Below are positions 1 to 10,060 of a stretch of DNA of 64,000 nt, in pieces. Each line of letters starts with the position of its first letter. Positions within the stretch are counted from its first letter, which is position 1. Source of the stretch: Cognatiyoonia koreensis. GTDB lineage: Bacteria; Pseudomonadota; Alphaproteobacteria; Rhodobacterales; Rhodobacteraceae. The notes beneath the pieces were generated by a model. It saw only the letters and a list, made by a program, of their open reading frames with translations, did no database searches and was not told the origin of the DNA. The DNA lies in the NCBI RefSeq assembly GCF_900109295.1, contig NZ_FOIZ01000001.1:930001-994000 (forward strand). Reading direction: 5' to 3'. Both the position numbers and the translations under genes were made by a program.

Positions 1-522
1 AGAGACGTATTCAGGTGTCGCTGTCGAGACGATGGACACTGTCGAAAGCGACCGGTCAAGTCGCGATCCTTCGCGCATCCCGGCTAAAACCCCGATCACC
101 AAGGCACCTGGCACCATGATGAGCATGACGCAGAGCATCAGTTTGCCCGTCAGCCCAAGCCGGGTGCTGATGATCGTGCTGACGTCGTCCTTGAAGACCG
201 TTGAAAAACCCCAATCCCCTTGCAGCACGCCGCAGAACGTTTTCCCATCCTCGCAACGCCGCCGCACTTCGCCATCCGAACCTTCGACTTCGTAACCGGG
301 CAGCACACCCAGCCATTGACCGTATTTGATCGGAAGCGGTTCAAGATATCCGTTGTTCGTCAGGTAGCTGGTGACCTGTTCATCTGACATCCGGAAGTTG
401 CCTTCGGTTTTCGCCAGCTTTTCAAGGTTCGGATAGAGGTTCGTCAGCCAGAAGACGATGAATGTCAGGCATAAAGCCGTGAGCAGCATCACCCCAAGGC
501 GGCGCAGAATAAACAGTCCCAT
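1..522 (-). CDS. ABC transporter permease, dipeptide/oligopeptide type (partial, 3' end outside window)
   Basis: Inner-membrane permease of a peptide-type (DppB/OppB-like) ABC importer. The frame is open from ATG at 522 to the window edge (174 codons), so the C-terminal half is missing. The N-terminus reads MGLFILRRLGVMLLTALCL, a positively charged start followed by the first membrane helix, typical of DppB. A Cys-bearing periplasmic loop (GKTFCGVLQGDWGFS) and a second hydrophobic segment follow, and the fragment ends at TPEYVS, the usual DppB-like position before the third helix. It lies downstream of the family 5 binding protein on the same strand, separated by a terminator-like hairpin, so the two are probably one uptake operon with unequal expression. 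The substrate cannot be told from sequence. Confidence 0.85.
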   Translation of the reverse strand, partial: MGLFILRRLGVMLLTALCLTFIVFWLTNLYPNLEKLAKTEGNFRMSDEQVTSYLTNNGYLEPLPIKYGQWLGVLPGYEVEGSDGEVRRRCEDGKTFCGVLQGDWGFSTVFKDDVSTIISTRLGLTGKLMLCVMLIMVPGALVIGVLAGMREGSRLDRSLSTVSIVSTATPEYVS

Positions 523-595
523 AAAGGCCCCTGATGGTCAGTGTTGGGGGGCGTGCCCCCGGATCACGCCCGGCGTTGACCGCCGGTGCGTCAGC

Positions 596-626
596 AAAAA
601 AGGCCGCACCCTTGCGTGGTGCGGCC
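596..626 (-). terminator. Rho-independent terminator/attenuator after the binding-protein gene
   Basis: Read on the minus strand, GGCCGCACC, loop ACGCAAG and GGTGCGGCC are followed by six T. The stem is perfect and the U-tract immediate. It lies 10 bases after the stop of the solute-binding protein and before the permease, as expected for an element that makes the binding protein more abundant than the membrane subunits. A second inverted repeat, GGCGTG at 550-555 with CACGCC at 565-570, lies between this element and the permease start. Confidence 0.85.
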
Positions 627-635
627 CTGATCACA

Positions 636-2294
636 TTAGGCTGCAAGCCCGATCTTGTAGATATGCGGCAGATACGCGATGTGCATATCCCAGCCCACAA
701 AGCCCGGCTTGGCGTGGCGGTAGAGCGAACGCCAGTACGGCTGGATCGTCACACCTTCGTCGGACATGATCGCCTGCAGCTTTGCCATGACTTCGCGGCG
801 ACCATCGGCATCCGCGATCGAGTTGGCTTCTGCCAGCAGCGTGTCGAATTCGGCGTTTGCGAAACCGGATTCGTTCCATGCCTCGCCAGAGCGATAGGCC
901 AGGCCGAGGATCTGCGTATCCAGCGGACGGTGGTTCCAGTTCGTCGAAGAGAACGGGTACTGTGTCCAGTCGTTCCAGAAGGTCGCGCCCGGAATGATTG
1001 TCCGCTTCACGTTGAAGCCCGCATCACGCAACTGGGCGGCAACCGCGTCAGTTGTGTTCTTGCGCCAGTCATCGTCGATCGAGGTGATCTCGAATTCGTA
1101 GTCCTGCATTCCGGCTTCGGTCAGCAGTTCCAGCGCGCGGTCCGGGTTGTATTCCAGCCCCGGGACGTCTGCCCATGCGGGGTGCATCGGCCCGACGTGC
1201 TGGTTGCGTGCTTCGACGCCGCGGTTTGCGTAGCCAAGTTCGAGACACACCGCGTTGTTGACGGCGTGTGCGATGGCCTGACGGACGCGCTTGTCCGCGT
1301 AAGGCTTCATCCCGTCGACTTCGGCCTGCTGGTTTGGACGGATGACGATCGTCGCGCCGGAGGCCACTTCGGAACGTTCCCAGCCGATCCCTTCGACAAC
1401 ATCAACGAAGTCGCCGACGGTTTCATAGAACATGTCCACTTCGTCAGCCGCAGCAGCGGCGATCCATGCGGATGGATCCGTGCCGTAGTCGACGTATTCG
1501 ATCCGGTCCAGATACGCGCCCTTGCCAGCGGCATAGCCCCACCAATCATGGCCTTCGTTGCGCACCAGCGTGGATTTGACGCCCACTTCGTGTGTTTCGT
1601 TGAGATACGGGCCTGTGCCGATCTGATTGTCCAGCATCGTATCGGCGCTGAAGCCAGCGGGCACGATTGCTGCCGGATAGTCGGACATGCCTGCGATCAG
1701 CGAGATGTCGGAGGCTGGCAGGTTCAGCTTGACGGTGTGTGTGTCCACGACTTCGATTGCGCCGTCGATCGCCTTTTCAGTGTCGGCGTCGATCAGAATG
1801 GCGAAGCGGCCAGCCATGGAGTTGCCTTCCACGGACTTGTCACACCATCCGGTGATGTTGCGTGCCACGTCTTCGGCTGTGAAGTCGGAACCGTCGTTCC
1901 ATTTTACGCCCTGACGCACGTTCAGCACGTATTCGGTGGCGTCGTCATTCACGGACCAGCTTTCCAGAAGCATCGGTGCGAACGAACCGTCGGAGTTGTA
2001 TTCTACGAGGTATTCAAGCCAGCCGGCAGTGACGAAAGCCATCTGCGTCCAGTCGAATGCCCGCGGGTCTTTCAGCGCGCGCACTTCCATCTGCATGCGC
2101 AGTGTGCCGCCTTGCTGGGCGTGCGCTTCGGCCTGAACCGGCGCGGCGAGTCCCATCATGCCGTAAGCGGCCGTGGCGGTGACGCCAAGGGCAGTTGTGC
2201 GCGACAAGAATTCGCGGCGGCTGAGTTTGCCCGCCTGCATATCCTTCAGATACGTCAGCGCGACCGGATGAACCGGCTTGTTTGGTGATGTCAT
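636..2294 (-). CDS. ABC transporter substrate-binding protein, family 5 (peptide/nickel type), Tat-exported
   Basis: Periplasmic solute-binding protein of the DppA/OppA superfamily (SBP_bac_5), 552 residues from ATG at 2294. I chose this ATG over an upstream in-frame one because GGGAGAAG sits just before it. The N-terminus carries a twin-arginine signal, SRREFLSR, followed by a hydrophobic stretch and an alanine-rich cleavage region near PVQAEAHA, so the protein probably folds before export. Family features visible include [34 protein letters not shown] and IGTGPYL. Upstream is an AraC regulator and downstream a DppB-like permease. Peptides, opines or other small solutes are possible ligands; the sequence alone does not decide. 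Confidence 0.9.
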   Translation of the reverse strand: MTSPNKPVHPVALTYLKDMQAGKLSRREFLSRTTALGVTATAAYGMMGLAAPVQAEAHAQQGGTLRMQMEVRALKDPRAFDWTQMAFVTAGWLEYLVEYNSDGSFAPMLLESWSVNDDATEYVLNVRQGVKWNDGSDFTAEDVARNITGWCDKSVEGNSMAGRFAILIDADTEKAIDGAIEVVDTHTVKLNLPASDISLIAGMSDYPAAIVPAGFSADTMLDNQIGTGPYLNETHEVGVKSTLVRNEGHDWWGYAAGKGAYLDRIEYVDYGTDPSAWIAAAAADEVDMFYETVGDFVDVVEGIGWERSEVASGATIVIRPNQQAEVDGMKPYADKRVRQAIAHAVNNAVCLELGYANRGVEARNQHVGPMHPAWADVPGLEYNPDRALELLTEAGMQDYEFEITSIDDDWRKNTTDAVAAQLRDAGFNVKRTIIPGATFWNDWTQYPFSSTNWNHRPLDTQILGLAYRSGEAWNESGFANAEFDTLLAEANSIADADGRREVMAKLQAIMSDEGVTIQPYWRSLYRHAKPGFVGWDMHIAYLPHIYKIGLAA

Positions 2295-2485
2295 TGTCTT
2301 CTCCCTGTGACACATTTCTCTTTTGTCTGGTTTGTCGGCACCGAAAATTCCACGTGTGTCGCGTGGTCAAAGCAGCATGATCCGCATCCCTTGGCGCGGA
2401 TTACCGCATGAATAGCCAGAGGCGTCAATGCAAACTAACGGCCATAGAGATCACAAATGCGACGTGCGTATGTGGCAAAAGCGAC

Positions 2486-2522
2486 GTTTCGGATTTCCGG
2501 AAACTGCTTTTCAAAGCGCTTT
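2486..2522. promoter_or_regulatory. Two short inverted repeats upstream of the binding-protein gene (possible operator)
   Basis: GTTTC (2486-2490) and GAAAC (2500-2504) flank a 9-base spacer, and a perfect palindrome AAAGCGCTTT follows at 2513-2522. Both lie in the 269-base gap between the AraC gene and the binding-protein gene, about 200 bases upstream of the latter's ATG. A regulator site is plausible from position alone; no family consensus was recognised. Confidence 0.25.
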
Positions 2523-2563
2523 AAGCACGATTTGTTGCCTGAACACTGGTGATGTTCGCGCAA

Positions 2564-3391
2564 TTAGCGGCGCATTGTCGCCCCGAGTTTGCGGAACAGG
2601 CTGGGGCTGCGTCCGGCGCGGGCCTGAAACGCACGGCTGAAATACGCAGGCGATGTAAAGCCGAGGTCGGCGGCGATGTCCTGCACGGGCCGTTTGGTGT
2701 CGCGCAGCAGCACGCAAGCCTCGTAGTGAACCCTGTCTGCCAGCAATCCGAGCGCCGATTTTCCACAGGTCCGCTTGCAGCAGCGCGTCAAATGCGTCGG
2801 CGTGACACCAAGCGAGTCCGCATAGCCGGCGATCGACATCTGTTTGCGATAGTCCCGTTCAATCAGATCCGTATAGGCCGCCACCAGCCGTGCAGCAGAG
2901 GTTTCCGAATGCCCAATGGCGCGGTCTTCGGGGCGTGAGGTCAGCTGGCGTTCGAAATACACCGACAACAGCCCAAGATGATAAAGTGCGGCCCGCGAAT
3001 GCGCGCTTTTTTCGGAATTCAGTTCCCGTTCGAGCCCGTCCATGATCATCGTGAATTCTTTTTGCGCCCCGACATCGCGCATGCGCAGATGCACGGCTTC
3101 GTCCGGCCATTCGGGTGCCATTGCCCCCGGGATCGACAGCATCTGCCCGAACACCGTTGGGCCGACGTCAAAACCGTACATGGTGTGTGCCGGGATGAAG
3201 ATCAGGTTGTTGGGACCATAGCCGCTAGTCAGACCAGCAACTGTGATGCGCCCGTGGCCCTTGCCGATGAACAACAGGCGGGGTGTTGCGTGGCTGCGCA
3301 TCGCTTCGGTGCGCCAGCGTCCCATCTGCGGGTTTTGCGCGATAGGGACGAGCGCAAGTCCAGATGTTTGATGTTCGGTGCCGTCCGTCAT
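2564..3391 (-). CDS. AraC-family transcriptional regulator
   Basis: Cytoplasmic DNA-binding regulator, 275 residues. The N-terminal ~160 residues are beta-rich and look like the cupin-type ligand domain of AraC proteins (PRLLFIGKGHGRITVAG, LIFIPAHTMYGFD). The C-terminal ~100 residues form the double helix-turn-helix: MSIAGYADSLGVTPTHLTRCCKR is the first recognition unit and VQDIAADLGFTSPAYFSRAF the second, with the usual GRSPSLFR tail. It lies upstream of the peptide-type binding protein on the same strand, so it may control that uptake operon, but no effector can be inferred. The first codon used is the ATG at 3391; no strong Shine-Dalgarno is visible. Confidence 0.9.
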   Translation of the reverse strand: MTDGTEHQTSGLALVPIAQNPQMGRWRTEAMRSHATPRLLFIGKGHGRITVAGLTSGYGPNNLIFIPAHTMYGFDVGPTVFGQMLSIPGAMAPEWPDEAVHLRMRDVGAQKEFTMIMDGLERELNSEKSAHSRAALYHLGLLSVYFERQLTSRPEDRAIGHSETSAARLVAAYTDLIERDYRKQMSIAGYADSLGVTPTHLTRCCKRTCGKSALGLLADRVHYEACVLLRDTKRPVQDIAADLGFTSPAYFSRAFQARAGRSPSLFRKLGATMRR

Positions 3392-3455
3392 GCGAGCCGC
3401 TCCACGTAGGATTCGTGCAAGAATAAGCTCTAGTATACCGAAAACAATCAGAAAA

Positions 3456-4346
3456 CTAGGAGTTGAAGGTGAATGCTGTGGATAAGTCTGTGGACGAAAC
3501 GTGCAGCTGGTGCCACGCTTTCATCCGTTTTGCGAACCATGTTCGCTGGCGTTTGGCGTATTGGCGGGTGCTGATAACAGCTGCGTCACGCGCATCTTCA
3601 AGGGTCATTTCATTGCGCAGGTGGGCGATCAGTTCGGGTGCCCCGATGGCTTTGGATGCTGGTCGTTTCGGATCCCAGACGGGCAGTACCGCGCGCACTT
3701 CGTCAAGCGCACCGGCGTCCAGCATCATATCAAACCGCTTTGTGATGCGTGGCGTCAGCCAGTCCTTGGGGGCATCCAGCACGATTGCTGTGACGTCTGA
3801 CAGTGGCAAAAGCGGCGGCGGCGTGTCATCCTGCCAAGCCGCAAGGGCCCGTCCTGTGGCTTCTTGCACCTCCCATGCGCGCTGCACCCTTGCGCGGTTC
3901 AGCAGATCGATGCGTGATTTCGTGTTATCGTCCAGTGCTGCGATCATCCGATCCAAGGACAGGCCGTCTGCGATCTGGCGTATTTCCGGTGGCGTGGCTG
4001 GAATGTCGGCAAGCCCTTCGGTCAACGCGGACAGGTAAAGCCCGGTGCCGCCGACGATGATGGGACGGTCTTTTGTCAGCAGGGGCGTCACGTCCCGTAA
4101 CCAGTGTCCGACCGAATAATCCTCGTGATACCCGACGTGCCCATAAAGCGCGTGCGGTGCTTGCGCGCGTTCATCGCGGCCGGGGCGTGCGGACAGGATT
4201 TCCCAGCAGTCAAAAACCTGCAGCGCATCCGCGTTGATGATGGTGCCGCCCTGTTGTGTTGCGATCTGCAACGCAAGTGCCGATTTTCCCGAGGCTGTCG
4301 GCCCCGCGATCAGCACAGGTTTGTTGGCAAAAATGTTGATTTGCAT
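3456..4346 (-). CDS. miaA: tRNA dimethylallyltransferase
   Basis: Transfers the dimethylallyl group from DMAPP to N6 of A37 in tRNAs that read UNN codons, the first step to i6A/ms2i6A. The P-loop [13 protein letters not shown] lies near the N-terminus, followed by [21 protein letters not shown] (substrate Asp in the DALQVF segment) and [19 protein letters not shown], all family hallmarks; the C-terminus has [12 protein letters not shown]. Length is 296 residues from ATG at 4346, normal for MiaA. The open frame runs 59 codons further upstream, but that stretch shows no family similarity and crosses the pyrH start, so it was excluded. It is divergent from pyrH with a 139-base gap. Confidence 0.95.
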   Translation of the reverse strand: MQINIFANKPVLIAGPTASGKSALALQIATQQGGTIINADALQVFDCWEILSARPGRDERAQAPHALYGHVGYHEDYSVGHWLRDVTPLLTKDRPIIVGGTGLYLSALTEGLADIPATPPEIRQIADGLSLDRMIAALDDNTKSRIDLLNRARVQRAWEVQEATGRALAAWQDDTPPPLLPLSDVTAIVLDAPKDWLTPRITKRFDMMLDAGALDEVRAVLPVWDPKRPASKAIGAPELIAHLRNEMTLEDARDAAVISTRQYAKRQRTWFAKRMKAWHQLHVSSTDLSTAFTFNS

Positions 4347-4485
4347 CAGTATGTTGCGCCGCGTTCTTTCAGTTGCGTTCAGCGACTTGGGCGATCTGTC
4401 ACAAATCAGCCGCCAACAGCCATTGAACCTGTTCTTCTTTTGCGACATTTTGCGCGGCAACGCAAAGACATCGCTGGGGGCCGCC

Positions 4486-5211
4486 ATGACCGAGACACCG
4501 AAGACCACATACAAGCGGGTCATGCTGAAAATCTCTGGTGAGGCGCTGATGGGCGATCAGGGCTTTGGCCTGCATCCGCCGACTGTCGAACGCATTGCCC
4601 GCGAGGTCCAGACCGTTCACGAGATGGGTGTCGAAATCTGCATGGTCATCGGTGGCGGTAACATTTTTCGCGGTCTTCAGGGGTCTGCGCAGGGGATGGA
4701 GCGCACGACCGCCGATTATATGGGAATGCTGGCGACTGTCATGAACGCGCTGGCGATGCAGTCTTCGCTGGAAAGCCTTGGCATTCATACCCGTGTCATT
4801 TCAGCGATCACGATGAACGAGGTCGCAGAACCCTACATCCGCCGCCGCGCTGTTCGCCACCTCGAAAAGAAGCGGGTGTGCATCTTTGCCGCTGGTACTG
4901 GCAACCCGTATTTCACGACTGATACCGCCGCGACCCTGCGCGCCAGCGAAATGAGCTGTCAGGCGATTTTCAAGGGTACGAAAGTCGATGGTGTCTACGA
5001 TAAGGATCCGGCCAAGCACGATGACGCCAAGCGCTATGACGTCATCAGCTATGATGAGGTGCTGCAAAAGCATCTGGGTGTGATGGATGCCTCTGCCATC
5101 GCGCTGGCGCGGGAAAACCACCTGCCGATTGTCGTATTCAGTCTGGATGAGCCCGGTGGCTTTCGCGGTATCCTTGCGGGCGAGGGCACCTATACGATCG
5201 TGCGCGACTAA
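4486..5211 (+). CDS. pyrH: UMP kinase
   Basis: Phosphorylates UMP to UDP with ATP in pyrimidine nucleotide synthesis; a cytosolic hexamer of the amino acid kinase fold. The start [23 protein letters not shown] contains the glycine-rich KISGEAL nucleotide loop. Later motifs are [27 protein letters not shown] and [13 protein letters not shown], all diagnostic for bacterial PyrH. 241 residues, normal length. An in-frame start far upstream at 4234 would overlap miaA on the other strand and is rejected. It heads the envelope cluster and is followed by frr after 141 bases, the common alphaproteobacterial pairing. Confidence 0.97.
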   Translation: MTETPKTTYKRVMLKISGEALMGDQGFGLHPPTVERIAREVQTVHEMGVEICMVIGGGNIFRGLQGSAQGMERTTADYMGMLATVMNALAMQSSLESLGIHTRVISAITMNEVAEPYIRRRAVRHLEKKRVCIFAAGTGNPYFTTDTAATLRASEMSCQAIFKGTKVDGVYDKDPAKHDDAKRYDVISYDEVLQKHLGVMDASAIALARENHLPIVVFSLDEPGGFRGILAGEGTYTIVRD

Positions 5212-5352
5212 TTCACGGACTGCTACAGTTCTGCAACGTGCGTAAAAACTGCACGACTCTTCCAGATTTCCTGACCTATACAACTGTCTGATAGTGCAAT
5301 AGAAGACGGCAGACCAAGGGCGCAGGCCTGCCAGGAAGACAGAGCAGAAGAC

Positions 5353-5916
5353 ATGTCAGACGATTTTGAACTTGATACCGATCAACTTGGCCGACGCATG
5401 GACGGCACAATTGCAAACCTGCGCACCGAATTTGCGTCCTTGCGCACGGGGCGTGCGTCCGGTTCCATGCTTGAGCCGATTATGGTCGATGCCTATGGCA
5501 GTATGACGCCGATCAACCAGGTGGGGACTGTGAACGTGCCCGAACCGCGCATGGTCACCGTCAACGTCTGGGACAAGGGCCTTGTCGGCAAGGTCGAAAA
5601 GGCCATCCGCGAGAGTGGTCTTGGTATCAACCCGCAGCTGAATGGCACCATTATTATGCTGCCAATTCCAGAGCTTAACGAAGAACGCCGCCGTGACCTG
5701 ACGAAAGTGGCGGGCAACTATGCCGAAGGTGCCCGCGTGTCGATCCGCAACCTGCGCCGTGATGGCATGGACCAGATCAAGAAAGCAAAAGCCGACGGTT
5801 TGAGCGAAGACGATCAGAAATTCTGGGAACAGGCTGTGCAAGAATTAACCGATACTTACATCAAACAAGTTGATGAGTTGCTCGAGACCAAACAAGCCGA
5901 GATCATGCAGGTCTGA
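5353..5916 (+). CDS. frr: Ribosome recycling factor
   Basis: Splits post-termination ribosomes together with EF-G. 187 residues, the standard length. Recognisable segments are the N-terminal helix with [19 protein letters not shown], the domain II stretch [20 protein letters not shown], and the C-terminal helices starting [26 protein letters not shown] precedes the ATG at a slightly long distance. The next gene, uppS, starts 45 bases after its stop, so frr probably forms one transcript with the isoprenoid and phospholipid genes. Confidence 0.97.
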   Translation: MSDDFELDTDQLGRRMDGTIANLRTEFASLRTGRASGSMLEPIMVDAYGSMTPINQVGTVNVPEPRMVTVNVWDKGLVGKVEKAIRESGLGINPQLNGTIIMLPIPELNEERRRDLTKVAGNYAEGARVSIRNLRRDGMDQIKKAKADGLSEDDQKFWEQAVQELTDTYIKQVDELLETKQAEIMQV

Positions 5917-5961
5917 CACCATGTGGTGCAGATAGCCGAGGCAGAGCATAAAGGGGCCAAC

Positions 5962-6687
5962 ATGCCCAAGGACAACGAAGTATTCAGCGGACCGCGCCAC
6001 GTCGCGATCATCATGGACGGCAATGGCCGTTGGGCGCAGCAGCGCGGCAAGGTGCGCCTGTTCGGCCACCACGCAGGTGCCAAGCGCGTCAAGGAAATCG
6101 TGCGCGCCTGTCCAGACGAAGGCGTCAAATACCTGACGATTTTTGCGTTCTCGACCGAGAACTGGAAACGCACGCAGACCGAAGTTGCAGGTCTGATGCG
6201 ACTGTTCCGCCGCTATATTCAGCGCGAGGCGCAGGACCTGCATGACGAGGGTGTGCGTGTCCGTTTCATCGGTGACCGTATCAAGCTGGACGAGAAACTG
6301 GTCAGCCTGATGGACAACCTTGAAATGCTGACCGCCCACAACGACCGTGTGCATTTGACGATTGCCCTGAACTATGGCGGTCGCGATGAAGTGACCCGTG
6401 CCGCGCAGCGACTGGCCTATGAGGTCGAGCAGGGGCGTTTGAGCTATAAGGACGTGGACGCCGAAACGCTGGCAAAGTTTCTTGACACCCATGTGTTGCC
6501 CGACCCTGATCTGGTCATCCGCACCAGTGGCGAAGCCCGCATTTCCAACTTTCTGCTGTGGCAGTCCGCTTATGCCGAATATGAGTTCGTAAAGACCCTT
6601 TGGCCTGATTTTACGGCGCAGGAGTTTTCAAAAGTCCTGAGCAACTACGGCACGCGCGAACGACGCTTTGGAGCTGTTGTCGCCTAA
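5962..6687 (+). CDS. uppS: Isoprenyl transferase (undecaprenyl diphosphate synthase)
   Basis: Cis-prenyltransferase that elongates farnesyl diphosphate with IPP to the C55 carrier used in peptidoglycan and O-antigen synthesis. From the ATG at 5962 (AAAGGGG 7 bases upstream) it has 241 residues. IIMDGNGRWAQQRG holds the catalytic Asp19; HHAGAKRVKEIV, FAFSTENWKR, NYGGRDEV and DLVIRTSGEARISNFLLWQ are the five conserved regions. A longer GTG start at 5923 is possible, but it has no better ribosome site and adds residues without similarity. It is followed after one base by cdsA, so translation is likely coupled. Confidence 0.96.
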   Translation: MPKDNEVFSGPRHVAIIMDGNGRWAQQRGKVRLFGHHAGAKRVKEIVRACPDEGVKYLTIFAFSTENWKRTQTEVAGLMRLFRRYIQREAQDLHDEGVRVRFIGDRIKLDEKLVSLMDNLEMLTAHNDRVHLTIALNYGGRDEVTRAAQRLAYEVEQGRLSYKDVDAETLAKFLDTHVLPDPDLVIRTSGEARISNFLLWQSAYAEYEFVKTLWPDFTAQEFSKVLSNYGTRERRFGAVVA

Positions 6688-6688
6688 G

Positions 6689-7495
6689 ATGTCTGAAAGT
6701 CCGCCGCCACTACCACCCAAATGGGACGATCTATCAGTACGGGTTTGGTCTGGCGTGGCGATGTTTGTCGTCGGTGCGATCGGTGTGGTTCTGGGCGGGG
6801 TCTGGTTCCAGATGCTTGTCGTCTTTGTGACGGCGGTCATGGTCTGGGAACTGTGGATGATGGTTGCGCCCGCCCGTCCGACAGCGGGCATGTTGCTGGC
6901 TGCTTTGCTGGCGTCTGTCATGTCGGGCCAGTTGCTGGATGAAAGCTATATCGGGCTGTTGATGTTCCTCATCGTGCCCGCCATCGGGGCCTATAGTGTC
7001 GAGGTCGAGAAACGTTGGTTCTTTATCTTTGCCCTTGGGATCCAGATTGCGGGTTGGGGGCTGGTCCAGTTCCGTCAGGATTACGGGTTCACCTGGATCA
7101 TCTGGTTGATGCTGGTCGTCGTGGCAACGGATACTTTCGGCTATCTTGTTGGTCGCACTGTCGGCGGGCCGAAATTCTGGCCTAAGGTCAGCCCCAAGAA
7201 AACCTGGAGCGGCACCGCCGGTGGTTGGGTGTCCGCTGGCATTGTCGGCGCAATCTTCACGCTGTTCACCAACGCCGGGCTGACGATTATCTTCATTTCC
7301 ATGGTGCTCGCCTTTGCGAGCCAGATGGGTGATATCGCCGAAAGTGCCTTGAAGCGGCGGATGAAGGTCAAGGACAGTTCGACCCTGATCCCCGGTCACG
7401 GTGGGTTGTTTGACCGGTTTGATGCATTGTTGGGCGCGTCACTGTTCATGTTGCTTGTCGCTTATGTTTTCAACGTGCCCGGAGTGGCGTTTTGA
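6689..7495 (+). CDS. cdsA: Phosphatidate cytidylyltransferase
   Basis: Makes CDP-diacylglycerol from phosphatidic acid and CTP at the inner membrane, the branch point for all phospholipids. 268 residues with about eight hydrophobic helices (first WSGVAMFVVGAIGVVLG). The family signature is intact near the C-terminus: SALKRRMKVKDSSTLIPGHGGLFDRFD; also VATDTFGYLVGRTVGG and SPKKTWSGTAGG. The ATG at 6689 follows the uppS stop directly. Its TGA overlaps the TTG start of dxr, so uppS-cdsA-dxr are translationally linked. Confidence 0.96.
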   Translation: MSESPPPLPPKWDDLSVRVWSGVAMFVVGAIGVVLGGVWFQMLVVFVTAVMVWELWMMVAPARPTAGMLLAALLASVMSGQLLDESYIGLLMFLIVPAIGAYSVEVEKRWFFIFALGIQIAGWGLVQFRQDYGFTWIIWLMLVVVATDTFGYLVGRTVGGPKFWPKVSPKKTWSGTAGGWVSAGIVGAIFTLFTNAGLTIIFISMVLAFASQMGDIAESALKRRMKVKDSSTLIPGHGGLFDRFDALLGASLFMLLVAYVFNVPGVAF

Positions 7496-8661
7496 AGCGG
7501 ATCACAGTGCTGGGTGCAACGGGATCGATCGGGCAGAGCACCCTTGATCTGATTGCGCGCCAGCCACAGGCATACGATGTGGTTGCCCTGACCGGTGGTC
7601 GCAACGTGGTGCAACTGGCCAAGGACGCTATCGCACTGAAGGCTGATTTTGCCGTTACCTGTTTTGATGAATGCTATGATGAACTGGCGGCATTGCTGTC
7701 GGGATCAGGCGTTGCCGTGGCCGCAGGAGCGGAGGCCGTGAAAGAGGCGGCCTTGCGTCCGGCCGACTGGACCATGTCGGCGATTGTCGGTGCCGCAGGC
7801 CTTGTGCCCGGCATGGCCGCATTATCCCACGGTGCCACGCTGGCGTTGGCCAACAAGGAATCGCTGGTAACGGCAGGTCCGATCCTTTTGACCGAAGCCC
7901 GCGCGCACAACGCCACAATCCTGCCTGTCGATAGTGAACATTCGGCGGTGTTTCAGGCGCTTGTCGGTGAAGACATGTCGGCTGTCGAGCGGATCATCAT
8001 CACGGCAAGCGGTGGTGCGTTCCGCGATTGGCCAATCGAGAAGTTGGCGACCGCGACGTTGGCCGAGGCATCGCGCCATCCCAATTGGGACATGGGCCAG
8101 CGCATCACCATCGACAGTGCTTCCATGTTCAACAAGGCGATGGAGCTGATTGAAACCAAAGAGTTTTTCGGCTGCACCCCTGACCAGATCGAAACCGTCA
8201 TCCATCCTGAAAGCCTGATCCATGCCTTGGTCGGGTTTTGTGATGGCGGGATCATGGCTCATGTCGGTCCACCGGATATGCGCCATGCCATCGGTTACGC
8301 CTTGCACTGGCCTTCACGTGGTGATGTGCCGGTCGAGCGTCTTGATCTTGCGAAGATCGGCCAGTTCAATTTTCGCGCGGCTGACAGTGCGCGGTATCCC
8401 GCGCTTGAGATTGCCCGCCACGTCATGGAGGAGGGTGGCCTGACGGGCGCCGCCTTTAATGCAGCAAAAGAACGCGCACTTGATGCATTCGTCGCCGGAG
8501 AGATCGGATTTCTTGACATGGCGCGGCTGGTTGACGCGACGCTGAACAAAATGTCAGCACAAGGCGGGCTGCAAAATGCCACGATCAGCCTAGATAACGT
8601 GTTGGATACCGACAGGCTTGCCCGTATCAGGGCAGGCGAACTGATCGCAACATTGGGGTAG
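7492..8661 (+). CDS. dxr: 1-deoxy-D-xylulose 5-phosphate reductoisomerase
   Basis: Second enzyme of the MEP isoprenoid pathway, converting DXP to MEP with NADPH. 389 residues. The Rossmann loop VLGATGSIGQSTLDLI is at the N-terminus; LANKESLVTAG, PVDSEHSAVFQAL (metal Asp/Glu), TASGGAFRDW and TIDSASMFNKAMELIE are the substrate and metal motifs. It uses a TTG start inside the cdsA stop overlap. ispD and ispF, the next MEP activities present here, are in a fused gene about 25 kb away on the other strand. Confidence 0.97.
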   Translation: MKRITVLGATGSIGQSTLDLIARQPQAYDVVALTGGRNVVQLAKDAIALKADFAVTCFDECYDELAALLSGSGVAVAAGAEAVKEAALRPADWTMSAIVGAAGLVPGMAALSHGATLALANKESLVTAGPILLTEARAHNATILPVDSEHSAVFQALVGEDMSAVERIIITASGGAFRDWPIEKLATATLAEASRHPNWDMGQRITIDSASMFNKAMELIETKEFFGCTPDQIETVIHPESLIHALVGFCDGGIMAHVGPPDMRHAIGYALHWPSRGDVPVERLDLAKIGQFNFRAADSARYPALEIARHVMEEGGLTGAAFNAAKERALDAFVAGEIGFLDMARLVDATLNKMSAQGGLQNATISLDNVLDTDRLARIRAGELIATLG

Positions 8662-8666
8662 GCACC

Positions 8667-9983
8667 TTGGATTTCACTGCAATGCTGGGCAACACAGCCT
8701 TTATCATTGCCGCGTTTATCGTGGTGATCTCGATTATCGTCGCGATTCACGAATACGGCCATTACATCGTGGGCCGTTGGTGCGGCATACATGCAGAGAC
8801 GTTTTCCATTGGCTTCGGCAAGGTGCTGTTTTCGCGCGTCGACAAGCGCGGTACCAGATGGCAGGTCGCCGCATTGCCCTTTGGCGGCTACGTCAAGTTT
8901 CTGGGTGATGCCAATGCCGCCAGCTATGGCAGCGAAGAGGTCGCCCCAGAGGTCAATCCCCGCAACACGATGCATGGTGCCCCGCTGTGGGCGCGCGCTG
9001 CGACCATTATTGCCGGTCCGCTGTTCAATTTCATCCTGGCCATCGCCATTTTCGCCGGTACGCTTATGTATCAAGGCCGCCCGTCCGATCCGGTCGTGTT
9101 CGAGGCCGAGTACAATTTGCCCCCGCAATTCCAGTCAGAGCTGCAGCCGGGGGACCAGATCATCGCCGCCGGCGATATCGTCTTTGGTGCAGAGGATGCG
9201 GGCGTCGACGAACTGCCTGTCACGGATCGTGTCGATTATACGGTAGTCCGCGATGGTGAGGAAATCGTCGTGCAGGGCCCTTATCCCGTGCCGCCGCGTC
9301 TGGCGGGGGTCAATCCGCGCTCTGCCGCTGATGATGCGGGCATGAAGGTGGATGACGTCATTACGGCCATCAACGGCGAGGAGATCAGGGCATTCGCTGA
9401 TATCGTTACCTATGTGAACGCGGCGGATGGTGATGCGTTGGACCTGACAGTTTGGCGTGATGGCGAAACGATTGATATTTCATTGGCCCCGCGCAGATCG
9501 GACCTGCCGCTGGCAGAAGGCGGGTTTGAAACCCGCTGGTTGATCGGCATCTCCGGCACCGAGTTCTTTCAGGCTGCGCGCGAGCCGATCGGCCTTTGGG
9601 ATGCGATCGTATCCGGCACGCAAGAGCTGTGGTGGCGCATCACGACGAACCTGTCGGGCCTCTGGCATGTCTTCAGCGGATCCATTTCAACCTGCAATAT
9701 CAGTGGACCTGTCGCCATTGCGCAGGCCAGCGGCACAATGGCCGAGCAGGGGCCGGCCAATTACATCCTGTTCATCGGTGTTCTGTCTGCTGCTGTCGGG
9801 TTGCTGAACCTGCTGCCGATTCCGATCCTTGATGGCGGGCATCTGGTGTTCCACGCCTATGAAGCGGTCTTTCGCCGGAAGCCGAACGACAAGGTGATGC
9901 AGGGCCTGATGGTCGTCGGCATCAGCATGATCGCCACCTTGATGATCTTTGCGTTGCTAAACGACACGATCCTCTGTCCTTAG
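8667..9983 (+). CDS. rseP: Site-2 intramembrane zinc metalloprotease (RseP family)
   Basis: Cleaves membrane proteins within the bilayer, classically anti-sigma factors and signal-peptide remnants. 438 residues counted from TTG at 8667 (GGGGTAGG just upstream); ATG at 8682 would shorten it by five residues. The zinc site HEYGH is at residues 28-32 in the first helix, PFGGYVKFLGD follows, the PDZ region lies around GVNPRSAADDAGMKVDDVI, and the C-terminal LLPIPILDGGHLVFHAYEA carries the LDG metal-ligand motif. The family usually has two PDZ domains; the first is less obvious here. It sits between dxr and bamA as in most alphaproteobacteria. Confidence 0.95.
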   Translation: MDFTAMLGNTAFIIAAFIVVISIIVAIHEYGHYIVGRWCGIHAETFSIGFGKVLFSRVDKRGTRWQVAALPFGGYVKFLGDANAASYGSEEVAPEVNPRNTMHGAPLWARAATIIAGPLFNFILAIAIFAGTLMYQGRPSDPVVFEAEYNLPPQFQSELQPGDQIIAAGDIVFGAEDAGVDELPVTDRVDYTVVRDGEEIVVQGPYPVPPRLAGVNPRSAADDAGMKVDDVITAINGEEIRAFADIVTYVNAADGDALDLTVWRDGETIDISLAPRRSDLPLAEGGFETRWLIGISGTEFFQAAREPIGLWDAIVSGTQELWWRITTNLSGLWHVFSGSISTCNISGPVAIAQASGTMAEQGPANYILFIGVLSAAVGLLNLLPIPILDGGHLVFHAYEAVFRRKPNDKVMQGLMVVGISMIATLMIFALLNDTILCP

Positions 9984-10060
9984 GTTCGACAAACCTTTGC
10001 CACATTTGTGCCGTGTTTTTCGGTTAATCTTTTACCTAATCGGTAAAGGAGAGCTGCGAG

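Noticed and set aside
534..2288. Long open frame (584 codons) on the plus strand opposite the binding-protein gene
   Set aside because: Antisense shadow of a high-GC coding region; the minus strand shows a Tat signal, a ribosome site and family motifs, the plus frame shows none.
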